DNA from: Actinoplanes lutulentus
GTDB taxonomy: Bacteria > Actinomycetota > Actinomycetes > Mycobacteriales > Micromonosporaceae
Direction: 5' to 3'
DNA length: 64,000 nucleotides
NCBI RefSeq assembly: GCF_003259845.1
Contig: NZ_QLMJ01000014.1
Span: 62,001-126,000 of the forward strand
A program made the position numbers and the translations under genes. Positions 55,401 through 63,231 of the stretch are shown here, one piece after another. Position 1 is the stretch's first letter, and each line of letters begins with the position of its first letter. The notes under the pieces were generated by a model. It was not told the origin of the DNA, ran no database searches, and worked only from the letters and a program-made list of their open reading frames with translations.

Positions 55401-56040
55401 CACTCCGGTCGGGGCGAAATATCCGGGCGCGCAGATCATCGCGCTGGCGAACTGGGCCACCGAGGCCGGTCTCGGAGCGGAGCCGGTCGACGGCCCGACC
55501 GCCGAGGAGACCTTCAGCCCGGTTCCCGCACCGGAGCCGGCCAGTGACGAGGCGCAGTCCGCCACCGTCATGCAGAAGACGATCTCCGCGGCGCAGGTCG
55601 ACTACTACCTGGACCGTGGGTACGACCGGGTTGCCGGTTTCGTGCACCGCGCCTCCGAGGTCGAGCACCTGCGCACCCCGGCTGAGCTGTTCGGCGCGCT
55701 CGGGCTCACCTACGAGGCCTCGCCGTTCCAGCAGGACGTCAAAGAGGCGTTCGTGCTGCGGTGGCCGGCGTACCGGCCGAGCCTGTACCGGATTCCGTAC
55801 GGCGGTCAGAACGAGCAGGCGCTGCGCGCGATGGACGGCTGGGTGATCGAGCGGCCGCCGTTCCGGGGCAACGGGTTCGCGCCCGGCGAGGGCCGCGACG
55901 TGATCGCCGAGTTCAAGGTGGACAGTGTCCGGCTGCCGCACGGCGCCCAGCTGTGGCAGATCGACGCGGACGGCAACGAGCGGATGCTGGCGATCTTCGA
56001 CACGGACGCCCCGTTGTGGCGCCGGGTGGGTGAGCAGTGA
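52495..56040 (+). CDS. Giant two-SseB-domain protein with Pro/Ala-rich linker (T7SS-associated)
   Basis: The 1181-residue protein starts at GTG 52495 after GGGAGAGGG. Residues 1-135 and about 855-1000 are SseB-like domains sharing the pattern NxWPxxxWxxAVNPGxPV. Between is a low-complexity linker of about 720 residues, rich in Pro, Ala and Gly, with tandem units (GPAPA, AAYQAPAVPAP, LPASG). The last 160 residues form a third domain I do not recognise, with VAGFVHRASEV, YRIPYGG, PPFRGNGFAPGEG and VRLPHGAQLWQI. No signal peptide is seen. It overlaps a small acidic gene by one base. It may be a T7SS substrate or cytoplasmic hub. Confidence 0.8.
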   Translation: MSEWEPATDAEVAMRDALRTDDQESYFRILSGVDLLLPVSADALAGLAPLGWGTWSTGGRTHVLAFTSQAALKSCLADYTGSARRVPYAELANTWPNLEWWLAVNPGLPVEGYLPAWFVAQLARGDLRLPTRGPGREVQGSASKIQEIGAAALAANRSSEAVGGPTHDSSPVAVPAAAGALAPAVPPVGAAPAGPGGLPVRPSAAPASTPGGLPVRGAEAPVGAAPAGPGGLPVRAPEAPASTPAGLPVRTPGTAAPGGTPAAYQPPAAYQAPAVPAPAAYQAPAVPAPAAYQAPAVPAAAPSASPFGAPASAAPRATPAPAGAPAAYQPPAAPPLPARPAGPAIGGPTPGAGLATPGWDKPSGQFSPEQDPRGPLQDLGAPLPVRQPMANTPPVPEHVAPYDPAETEFAPNWSGQRPPGAPAGPAPAGPAPAGPAPAGPAPAGPAPAGPAPAGPAPAGPASAAPASAPPASPFARPAPATPQSAPPAPAAPVSAAPASGGGLSSGGGLSGAGAALPRRQPGQSAGTGQAGSSAAAFTSFPGFSKSGSTPAASAPAAPAAPAQAPSFPQGPASPLAAAAQGVAGSGQSDPAQPVSALPASGLPASGLPASGLPASALPASDGPGNGLPRRQVTPPSERPASMAAAAQALGNRQPAAEQAQPGADRFGPSGPPPSIQTLPAGAPAGAPGLAPPVIPGPPAARPGLAAGYGPAAPGSPAAPAVPAAYAAPQAPAASAAPQAYAAPNAYAQPAAAPNAYAQPAAAPDAYAAPGSPAVPGAYAVPAVPAPPAAYAAPPAPQIPGMPPQGSPASAYAAPGYGNAYQTQVIPVAQANYGNNNPAASGLGVAGSATGGQSPADSVDAVEFLPANDVERDLQDAADAGNTDVFLSTLLLANVLVPVASHSRPGSSPGESGFAFLPEEVDGERFLIVFTSRDRLSDHFGEPTRTVGVRFYDLIRNWPDQAWSFAVNPGTPVGAKYPGAQIIALANWATEAGLGAEPVDGPTAEETFSPVPAPEPASDEAQSATVMQKTISAAQVDYYLDRGYDRVAGFVHRASEVEHLRTPAELFGALGLTYEASPFQQDVKEAFVLRWPAYRPSLYRIPYGGQNEQALRAMDGWVIERPPFRGNGFAPGEGRDVIAEFKVDSVRLPHGAQLWQIDADGNERMLAIFDTDAPLWRRVGEQ
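53296..53394 (+). repeat. 33-bp tandem repeat x3 inside the SseB-like gene
   Basis: Units start at 53296, 53329 and 53362 and encode AAYQAPAVPAP. They are nearly identical. Confidence 0.9.
53755..53875 (+). repeat. 15-bp tandem repeat encoding GPAPA, about eight units
   Basis: The unit ggacccgctccggct recurs with ggccccgctccggcc variants at the ends. In frame with the SseB-like gene; length may vary by slippage. Ends are approximate. Confidence 0.85.
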
Positions 56041-56402
56041 TGCGTGACGGTTACGTGGTGACCTGGCAGGGCCGTGAGTACGACGCGGCGCCCGACGGGG
56101 ACAAGGTGCGCATCTACGCCACCAGTCCCGAGGAGGGCTTCGACGAGGTCAAGCCGGGACGATACGTCCGGATCATCGAGCCTGACGAGTACGACGAGGT
56201 CGCGTACGTGCGTACCCTCTGCACCTGGCGCGGTGAGCCGTTTATCGTGCTCGCCGAGGCGGACAGCTGGCTGCGCCTGGAATACACGGGCGGCCGTGCT
56301 CCCGTCGCACGCCGGCTCGGCCTCGAAGAGTTCGATTACGGCGTCTACCAGGGCTGGGCTCCGGCCTCAGAGGTCCGCGACCTCTACGAACACAAAGTCT
56401 GA
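56040..56402 (+). CDS. Small acidic protein coupled to the SseB-like gene
   Basis: I do not recognise this 120-residue acidic protein. It has beta-strand patterns (YVVTWQGREYDAA, VAYVRTLCTWRGEPFIVL) and no signal peptide or membrane span. ATG 56040 shares one base with the stop of the SseB-like gene; GTG 56037 is also possible. Tight coupling behind a large protein with a unique C-terminal domain fits a cognate partner, possibly an immunity protein or chaperone. Confidence 0.75.
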   Translation: MRDGYVVTWQGREYDAAPDGDKVRIYATSPEEGFDEVKPGRYVRIIEPDEYDEVAYVRTLCTWRGEPFIVLAEADSWLRLEYTGGRAPVARRLGLEEFDYGVYQGWAPASEVRDLYEHKV

Positions 56403-56411
56403 GAAGCAGGG

Positions 56412-57326
56412 TCAGGTCGGCGTCTTCAGCCAGCGGATGATCTCGCCGGTGACCACGTCGGGTGCTTCGCGGTGCAGGAAATGGCCGGTCTCCGGGATGA
56501 GACGCCACTCGTACGGCGCGGTCACATAGCGCCCTGAGCCCTGTGCAGTGCGCGGCAGCACCGCGGTGTCGAGCGAACCGTGCAGCTGCAGGGTCGGCAC
56601 GTTCGACGGACGCTGCATCAGCTTGACGAAGCGATATCCCTGAAGGCGCAGCGCGCTACGCGCGACCCAGCGATATGCCTCCAGGGCGCAGAACGCCGCC
56701 TGCGGGATCTGCATGGCCTTACGGCATCGGTACGCGTAATCGCCGAACTCCTCCGAGTCAGCGAATTTCGGACTGCTCCATTTGGACATGAGCTCGCCGA
56801 CCAGCGCGGCGTCGTCCCGGGTGAGCACGTGCTCGAACCTCGGCACCTGGAACCGGACGATGGCCGAGGACGCCGCGAACTGCCCGCGCGGATCGGCGAA
56901 GAGTGCCGCCCGCAGCCGCAACGGGTGTGCCGCGCCGAGCACGACGAGCCGGTTGACCAGTTTCGGGTGGAAGGATGCGGCCGCCCAGCCGACCATGCCG
57001 CCCGCCCCGGCGCCGACCACGGTCGCCGACCGCTCGCCGAGGGCGCGGATCAGGCCGGTGACGTCGGCAGCCATCGTGTATCCGTCGTAGCCTCGGGGTG
57101 GTTTGTCGCTGGCGCCGTAACCACGCAGGTCGATCGCGGCCGCCCGGAAGCCCGCGTCGGCGACGCTGACCATGATGTCGTGCCAGGCCCACCAGTACTC
57201 CGGGAAGCCGTGCAGGAACAGAACCAGCGGGCCGGTGCCGACCTCAGCGACGTGGAAACGGGTGCCGTTGGCGCCGACGAAGCGATGGCTCCACGGCCCA
57301 TCCGTCAGTACGAACGACTCGTCCAT
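56412..57326 (-). CDS. Alpha/beta hydrolase-fold protein with nucleophile replaced by Gly
   Basis: The 304-residue protein aligns with epoxide-hydrolase-like members: oxyanion loop HGFPEYWWAWHD, strand VVGAGAGG, later GSLDTAV and TGHFLHREAP. In the nucleophile elbow (usually GHDWG or GHSxG) residues 105-109 are GAGAG, so the Asp/Ser nucleophile is Gly107. Asp and His of the triad seem kept. It may be non-catalytic or use another chemistry. Convergent with the acidic gene 10 bases away. Confidence 0.83.
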   Translation of the reverse strand: MDESFVLTDGPWSHRFVGANGTRFHVAEVGTGPLVLFLHGFPEYWWAWHDIMVSVADAGFRAAAIDLRGYGASDKPPRGYDGYTMAADVTGLIRALGERSATVVGAGAGGMVGWAAASFHPKLVNRLVVLGAAHPLRLRAALFADPRGQFAASSAIVRFQVPRFEHVLTRDDAALVGELMSKWSSPKFADSEEFGDYAYRCRKAMQIPQAAFCALEAYRWVARSALRLQGYRFVKLMQRPSNVPTLQLHGSLDTAVLPRTAQGSGRYVTAPYEWRLIPETGHFLHREAPDVVTGEIIRWLKTPT

Positions 57327-57367
57327 GTGGTCAGACTATGCGGCGCTGTCACGGTAGCCCGCAAGAC

Positions 57368-57766
57368 TCACTTGATCGGTTCGGCATCGGTCATCGCCAT
57401 CAGGTTGCCGGGCCCGCAGTAGATCCGGATCAGTGTGGTCTCCAGCTGCACCTTCACCCGATCACCCTGGGTCAGCTCTTTTCCGTCGGCGTTGTACAGC
57501 GCGTACCGCGTACCGTCGTCGGCGGTGAAGCCGTAGCACGGACCTTGACCACCGCGGGTGACCGATCCGCTCACCCAGCCGGTCACCGGAGGGTTGTCGC
57601 CAGGCTCGCGGACAGGCTCCGAAGGAGCCGGAGCGGCCTCCGAGGGTGACGGCACCGCAGAGGTGGCCGACGGTGCGGCCGGCGATTCCGATCCGGTCGC
57701 GCAGCCCGCGACGACCGTCCCTGCTGCCATGGCGATGCCGATCCGGAGTGTGGCGTTCGCGCGCAT
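57368..57766 (-). CDS. Small lipoprotein, unknown function
   Basis: The 132-residue protein has a lipobox (VVAGC at about 18-22), a Ser/Pro/Ala linker, and a small domain with two Cys (GPCYGF, RIYCGPG) that could form a disulfide, and KVQLET. It would sit on the outer face of the membrane. It lies downstream of the YtkA-like gene beyond a terminator. Confidence 0.75.
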   Translation of the reverse strand: MRANATLRIGIAMAAGTVVAGCATGSESPAAPSATSAVPSPSEAAPAPSEPVREPGDNPPVTGWVSGSVTRGGQGPCYGFTADDGTRYALYNADGKELTQGDRVKVQLETTLIRIYCGPGNLMAMTDAEPIK

Positions 57767-57823
57767 TCCGTCATCCTTCCCGAGCGAGTGTGTCCCGGAT
57801 GAGACGGAACGCGGCGAGCCGGG

Positions 57824-57851
57824 GTTCCCGGGGAGCGGACTCCCCGGGAAC
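57824..57851 (-). terminator. Terminator after the YtkA-like gene
   Basis: A perfect 12-bp stem (57824-57835 with 57840-57851) around CGGA, 5 bases after the minus-strand stop. Confidence 0.8.
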
Positions 57852-57856
57852 TCACC

Positions 57857-58432
57857 TCACTTCGCGGTTACCGTGCCCACCTCCAGCCGCTGGTTCGCGG
57901 TGGACGCCATCGGCATCTTCACCTCGACGATGACGTTGTACTCACCCGCCATCGGCACGTTCGTCATGGCCTCGTAAACGCCCGGCCTGCCGGACATCTC
58001 GGCCATCACGATCGGACCCTGCTTGTGCGCCGTCGGCATCGCGACCATGTCGGTGTATGCCACCACCTGACCCTTGGTGATCGGGTCGTAACTGGTCGGT
58101 GAGCTGACCTTCGCCTCGATCCGTACCTGGAGGTCGCCCAGGTGCTCACTGACGATCGAGATGGCGGCCTGCGGATCGGCGGCGGCGCCATGGTTCTGCT
58201 CCGCCGGCGCCTCGGCCACCGGAGCGGCCGTGCGCGGTGTGGTGAGCAGGAAGCTCACCACGCCGACCAGCAGCGCACCGGTCATCCCGATGCAGACGCC
58301 CAGGATCAGGCCCTGCCGGAACGGCCGGGACCGCTGCTGCGTCGTCTTTTTTCGCATCCTGGCCGGAGGCCGGTTCTGCTTGCCGTGCCGGAGATTATCC
58401 GGCAACCGCCACTTCTCCTTCAGCGCGGTCAT
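57857..58432 (-). CDS. YtkA/FixH-like membrane protein coupled to the multicopper oxidase
   Basis: The 191-residue protein has a basic cytoplasmic start, one membrane span (about 42-63) and an extracytoplasmic beta domain with GRPGVYEAMTNVPMAGEYNVIVEV, the YtkA-like pattern also seen near metal-handling and oxidase genes. Its ATG overlaps the oxidase stop by ATGA, so it is translated with it and probably serves it, perhaps in metal delivery. Confidence 0.82.
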   Translation of the reverse strand: MTALKEKWRLPDNLRHGKQNRPPARMRKKTTQQRSRPFRQGLILGVCIGMTGALLVGVVSFLLTTPRTAAPVAEAPAEQNHGAAADPQAAISIVSEHLGDLQVRIEAKVSSPTSYDPITKGQVVAYTDMVAMPTAHKQGPIVMAEMSGRPGVYEAMTNVPMAGEYNVIVEVKMPMASTANQRLEVGTVTAK

Positions 58433-61400
58433 CACGTCACCGGCCTGTCCGGCAGCGCGATCAAGCCGGTCTGCTTGGTCGCGTGCACCCGGAAGATCCC
58501 CCACTGGCCGCTGTTCAGATGCCGCTGGAGGGTGTTCGACTTGTAGAGGTAGTCCCCAGCCGCGGCGCGACGCCCTCCGGCGCCACCGGTCACCGCAGGA
58601 TCAAGGACGATGGGGTACGAGATCCCGGGGTTGAACTGCCCCTGGTTCGCCGCCAGCTGTGACTGGGCGTCGTTCGGCGCCCGCCGCCACAGATGGTCGT
58701 GCAACGCGAAGCTCGTCGACCGCGCGTCACCGGTCGCCTGTCCGACGTAGAACACCGTCTTGTCCCCGCCGTACGCCTGGAACGTCGGTGTCGACGGGTC
58801 CCCGTGCACGTACGAACTGAAGATGTTTGTGATGTTCTGGTCGGTCGCGTACCGATGCGACCAGGGCTCGTTGGCGTAGTTGATCGAGAATTCGCCCTGG
58901 TCCTCGGCGTCGTCGGCTTCGTCGCTCGGCGTCTGGACCAGGTCGAGGTTGTCCGGGACCGGCTGGTCGTCGGCGGTGTTGCCGTTGGTGTCCTTGCGGA
59001 ACAGCGCCAGGTCGCTGTTCATCAGGACGATGTTCTCCCGGAAGTCCGGCACGTTCGGGTTGGCGATCACCGCGCTGGTCCCGCTGGTCAGAGCGGCACC
59101 GGTGGCCGGGTTGAGGTACATGGACCCGGTCGGTTCGATGATCAGTGCGCCGTAGAGCCCGTGCGTGGCGTGGTGCATCGGGTCGGCCATGTCACGCAGC
59201 ATCGCCATGCCCGGCCCGGTGTTCAGGTACCACCGCGAGGTGATCTGCTCGCCGGGGCCGGCCGTCCGGTCGTACCCGTTGATCGTTCCGACGTTGACCC
59301 CGGACGAGAAGCTGTAATGCGTGGTCAGCTGCGGCCGGATGGAAACCCGGTTGCTCACCTTGAGCGGCTGGAAGCCCGGGACGTTGACCTCGTTCTTCGG
59401 TGGCTGGTCCAGGCAGTCCGGATAGCTGAGATGGCTGTAGCGATAACCCAGCTGCCCGGGTTCGACCCCTTCGAAGCAGGTCGGTTTCATCTTGGCCGGG
59501 TCCAGCTTGTTCTTCAGCGTGACCTCGACACAGTCGCCCTGGTTGGCACGGATGACCAGGGGCTCGTTCTTGACCGTGTTGTTCAGCCAGTCGGACTCCA
59601 GGGCGTACTGCAGGCCGTTGGGGTCGTGGTCGCCGGCCTTGTTGTAGGTGATGTCCCGGTTGATCGCGACGATGCTGAACGACTTGACCGGTGCGCTGCC
59701 GCAGGGCTGGCCCGGCGGCTGCGTGATCGGCTTGGGCGGTGTCGTCGGTTGCTCGTTGATGCAGTTCAGCGCGTTGGCCGTGTTGTCCGGCAGCGGGTAC
59801 AGGGCAATCTCCGGCGCCGGTGGCGGATCGTCCGGGCCCGGTGATATCGCCGCGCCGTAGGTCTGACATCGGAAGACCCGGAGATGTCCCCACGCCCCGA
59901 GGAACAGGTCGTCGTTGCCGCCTAGGTAATACAACTCGTCCCGGTCGATCGGATAGAAGTGGTACCCCTCCGACGTCGTCTTCACCTGCATCTCGAAGTA
60001 CTCGAGGATTCCGATGTGCTGGGCGGAGACGATGTTCGAGCCGTCGTCCTTCGGCTCATGTCGCCACTTGGCGTCGATGTTGATGCCGTGCGACTCCTCT
60101 TGGGAGAGCTGGAATATTCGCCACTTGATCCGGTCACCGCGGAACGCCGCTGGTGTCGGTGTGTAGGGGAGGTTGCCCCAGGCATCGAGTTGGGCGCTGT
60201 CCGGCTGGACCGTGAATATTTGGGACGGATCTCGGTCCCGGCGTGCCTCGAATGGCTCCAGCCGATAGTTGATGCCCATCACGCCGTAGTCGTCGTTGCT
60301 GGACGGGAACTTCGCCGGGTAGATCGGCACGCCGTCCTTGGTGACGAACTGGTCGTCGTTTGTCGTGGTGGAGTCGGCGGGTTTGAACATCGGCACGTGG
60401 TCCTCGATGAAGAGGGAGACGTTCCGGTAGTCGTACCCGTCGGTCTGTGTGCCGTTGTAATCGGTGGTCGCGGTGCAGTGCACCGCGACGATCGTGCCGA
60501 TCTTCACTTCCTCGTTCGTCCGCCCGTCCCGGAAGACGCAGCCGGCGTCGTGGATCGTCCCGCCACCGAACAGGCCGGCGTCCTGGTGGACGTTCGCGTA
60601 GAAGTGGTCGTGGAACGAGTTGGTGGACGTGTTCTCGTGGACGAAGTTGCGGTACGTGATGGTCTGGCCGTTGCCGTTCGCCGCCCCGTCCGCGCCCTCG
60701 TCGTAATTCCACCCGTTGGCGGCGCCGTCCGAGGAGAGCACGTCGAACTGCACCATGTGCTGGTGCAGGCCCACCTCGTTGGTCACCTGCTGCCTGTCGA
60801 ACGTGGTCCCGCCGTAATCGAGCGGTAGCCGGTTCGTCAGCTTGTAGATCACGCAGTCGCCGACGTTGAGCAGCGGTGAGAACGGCTCTGGCTTCTTACC
60901 GGCCAGCACCGCGTCCCGCTCGGTATTCAGCACATATATTCGGGATTGTGGATTGGTCCAGTTGACCGTCGGGTTGTAGACCTGCTTGAGCTGGATCGCC
61001 GATATCTCGAATTCCTTCACCGGCCGGCCGGTCGGGCATGGGTTCTGGAAGAACCCGCCCGGCACCTGCGCGCCCGGGTCCGCCGCGGCCTGCTCTTTCG
61101 CGGTGGGAGGGAAAGCGCCGGTCGAGGTACGGCTGGAGACACCCAGCGGCGGTTTCGGCGCCTTGAACCCGAACTTGCCGGGCACGAAGTGCGGGAAGCC
61201 GACCTTGGCCGTGTCCGGGACCGGCGGCTTGTCCAGCGAGGTGCCGGCGGTCGGCTGGTAATCGAAGTCGGCGAGCGGCTCCAGCCTCGGGATCGGCGTA
61301 CCGTCCGGGTTCGTCCGGGTGCCGTCCTCCAGTTTGTCGAAGGTCCGGTTCAGCCCCCACATGCCTGTGGCGAAGTGTGGGTAGAGGTGGCAGTGGAAGA

Positions 61401-63039
61401 TGATGTCGCCGAACGTCGCCTGTTTGTCCTTGTGCGCCGAACCGGCGCCACCCTGCACGACCAGGTCGTAGTGCGCGCCGGGGGAGACCGACTGCACGTC
61501 CAGGATGTTCGTCGTCTTGGTGATGTGGTTGGGGCTGCTGATCGCGTCCAGCCCGCCCTCGTCCAGCGGGTCGTACGCCCACCGGTTCACGTGCCAGTGG
61601 AAGGTGTGCGTCTCGTACTCGGCGGCGTGCATGAGGCGGACCTGGGCCGGCTCACCCCGGTAGTTCGGGAAGATCAGGTCACCGCCGCCCGGGTCGCCGT
61701 ACACCCAGGACGACAGCGAGGTCTCCTCGCCGACGCACTCGTTGGCCGCGTAACCCTGGCCGGACACGCTGGCCGAGGGACAGCCGAGCTCCTCCCGGTT
61801 GAAGGTGGGCTCGGAACGGTAGTTGAACGCGAACCACTCGAGCTTGATCGGAATCTGCTCGTGGTACTGCAGGATCGCGTCCGCGTCGCCGCCACCGAGG
61901 CCTGGAAGCGTGCCCTTGGTCAGGACCGCTAGCTGCGCCGCGGTGGGCTGGATGCACTCGCCGTTGTCGGCGGCTTCGTCATCGTCGTCGTTCCCGGTGC
62001 GGCAGTACCGCGTCAGGATGCCCGGTGCGGCCTCCACCTCGTCGTGCATGAAGAGCACGTTCTCGCGGAAGTCCTTGTTGCCGGGCCGCTTGATGATCGC
62101 CCGGGTGCCGGACGCGATCGCCCCACCGGTACGCGAATCGACCCAGGTGGCGTCGGCCGCCTCGACGACGATCGCGCCGAACGCACCGAAGCTGTGCGAA
62201 CCGATGTACTGCTTAGCGCCGCCTGGCTGGGTCGACACGGACGTGAAGTCCGCGCCGTCCTTGAACTGGAACTCCCCTTCGGCCTGCGCGTGCAGCAGGT
62301 ACGTGATCGACGCGCCGGGAGCGGCCGTGGAGTCCGGGTTGTTGCCGACGGCCGTACCGTCTCCGGTCTTGACGTCGTAGTCGAGACCTTCGAAGTGCAT
62401 CGACGCGTTCGGCGCCTTCGCCGGGTCGAAGTCGATCTTCGGTGCGGTGAGTGCGGGTGCGAACTCGCGGGCGCCCAGCGTCGACGCGCCGGCCGCTTTC
62501 TTGATCTCGCCGGGCAGGGTGTAGATCGCCGAGTCGCGTACCGTCCGGTCGAGCTGCGGCGCTGCCTCGTTGAGGCGGTTGGTGAAACTGACCGAGACGC
62601 AGTCGCCCTTGTTGGCGCGGATGGTGAGCGGCTCGATCAGATCGTTGACGTTCGCCTTGGACGGGTCGGCGGCGTACTTGAAGTTCTGCCGGACCGTCGA
62701 GATGTTCGCGTCAAGGATGTACATCCGGCCTTCGGGTACCACATCCCCGAACCGGTTGAGGAAGATCGGCAGATTGATCAGCGAGACGTTGAACGTCTTC
62801 GTCGGCGCCCCGGTGACACATGGGCTCACCGCCGCGCCGGCCTTGGGCGGCAGCACTGCCGCCGCGGTCGCCTGGCTGACCATCCACATCGCACCGGCGA
62901 CCAGACCCATCCACAGGCCTGCTCCGACGGTGAGGGCGACCCGGACCGGGCCGCTGGGCCGCCGCCGCGCGCTGAGCAACACGTACGCGGCGAACGTTGT
63001 GACGAGTAGTAGGGGTATTAGGTCAATGGGTGTTGACAC
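58432..63039 (-). CDS. Giant three-module multicopper oxidase (MnxG-like)
   Basis: The 1535-residue protein has two N-terminal membrane spans (about 8-23, 34-60) and then three related modules starting at Cys74, Cys668 and Cys1113, each beginning C-x(3-4)-P-x-K-x-F. Module 1 has the C-terminal cupredoxin ligands HTFHWH (478-483) and HCHLYPHFATGM (549-560: type 1 Cys550, axial Met560). Module 2 supplies HQH (759-761) and HDH (810-812), which would complete a trinuclear centre. Module 3 has HATHG (1290-1294) and HDH (1447-1449) but no HCH. It resembles manganese oxidase MnxG; the substrate (Mn, Fe, Cu or organic) is unknown. Confidence 0.85.
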   Translation of the reverse strand: MSTPIDLIPLLLVTTFAAYVLLSARRRPSGPVRVALTVGAGLWMGLVAGAMWMVSQATAAAVLPPKAGAAVSPCVTGAPTKTFNVSLINLPIFLNRFGDVVPEGRMYILDANISTVRQNFKYAADPSKANVNDLIEPLTIRANKGDCVSVSFTNRLNEAAPQLDRTVRDSAIYTLPGEIKKAAGASTLGAREFAPALTAPKIDFDPAKAPNASMHFEGLDYDVKTGDGTAVGNNPDSTAAPGASITYLLHAQAEGEFQFKDGADFTSVSTQPGGAKQYIGSHSFGAFGAIVVEAADATWVDSRTGGAIASGTRAIIKRPGNKDFRENVLFMHDEVEAAPGILTRYCRTGNDDDDEAADNGECIQPTAAQLAVLTKGTLPGLGGGDADAILQYHEQIPIKLEWFAFNYRSEPTFNREELGCPSASVSGQGYAANECVGEETSLSSWVYGDPGGGDLIFPNYRGEPAQVRLMHAAEYETHTFHWHVNRWAYDPLDEGGLDAISSPNHITKTTNILDVQSVSPGAHYDLVVQGGAGSAHKDKQATFGDIIFHCHLYPHFATGMWGLNRTFDKLEDGTRTNPDGTPIPRLEPLADFDYQPTAGTSLDKPPVPDTAKVGFPHFVPGKFGFKAPKPPLGVSSRTSTGAFPPTAKEQAAADPGAQVPGGFFQNPCPTGRPVKEFEISAIQLKQVYNPTVNWTNPQSRIYVLNTERDAVLAGKKPEPFSPLLNVGDCVIYKLTNRLPLDYGGTTFDRQQVTNEVGLHQHMVQFDVLSSDGAANGWNYDEGADGAANGNGQTITYRNFVHENTSTNSFHDHFYANVHQDAGLFGGGTIHDAGCVFRDGRTNEEVKIGTIVAVHCTATTDYNGTQTDGYDYRNVSLFIEDHVPMFKPADSTTTNDDQFVTKDGVPIYPAKFPSSNDDYGVMGINYRLEPFEARRDRDPSQIFTVQPDSAQLDAWGNLPYTPTPAAFRGDRIKWRIFQLSQEESHGINIDAKWRHEPKDDGSNIVSAQHIGILEYFEMQVKTTSEGYHFYPIDRDELYYLGGNDDLFLGAWGHLRVFRCQTYGAAISPGPDDPPPAPEIALYPLPDNTANALNCINEQPTTPPKPITQPPGQPCGSAPVKSFSIVAINRDITYNKAGDHDPNGLQYALESDWLNNTVKNEPLVIRANQGDCVEVTLKNKLDPAKMKPTCFEGVEPGQLGYRYSHLSYPDCLDQPPKNEVNVPGFQPLKVSNRVSIRPQLTTHYSFSSGVNVGTINGYDRTAGPGEQITSRWYLNTGPGMAMLRDMADPMHHATHGLYGALIIEPTGSMYLNPATGAALTSGTSAVIANPNVPDFRENIVLMNSDLALFRKDTNGNTADDQPVPDNLDLVQTPSDEADDAEDQGEFSINYANEPWSHRYATDQNITNIFSSYVHGDPSTPTFQAYGGDKTVFYVGQATGDARSTSFALHDHLWRRAPNDAQSQLAANQGQFNPGISYPIVLDPAVTGGAGGRRAAAGDYLYKSNTLQRHLNSGQWGIFRVHATKQTGLIALPDRPVT

Positions 63040-63181
63040 GCCACCTCCTGGACGCGGGACACAGGGCTCCGCGCAGGCGTGTCTGCCAGGTGGCGTGGCC
63101 CCGTATCCACGACAACTGTCGACCGCAAAGCTAAGTGACTTATTTAGATACGTCTATGAGTTTCCCGTGTTCCGGACATGA

Positions 63182-63215
63182 GAAGGCCCGCCGGGGCCAA
63201 CCCCGGCGGGCCTTC
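63182..63215 (-). terminator. Terminator after the S8 peptidase gene
   Basis: A perfect 15-bp stem (63182-63196 with 63201-63215) around CCAA, 16 bases past the minus-strand stop. Confidence 0.85.
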
Positions 63216-63231
63216 GCTGAGCTGCTCCGAC

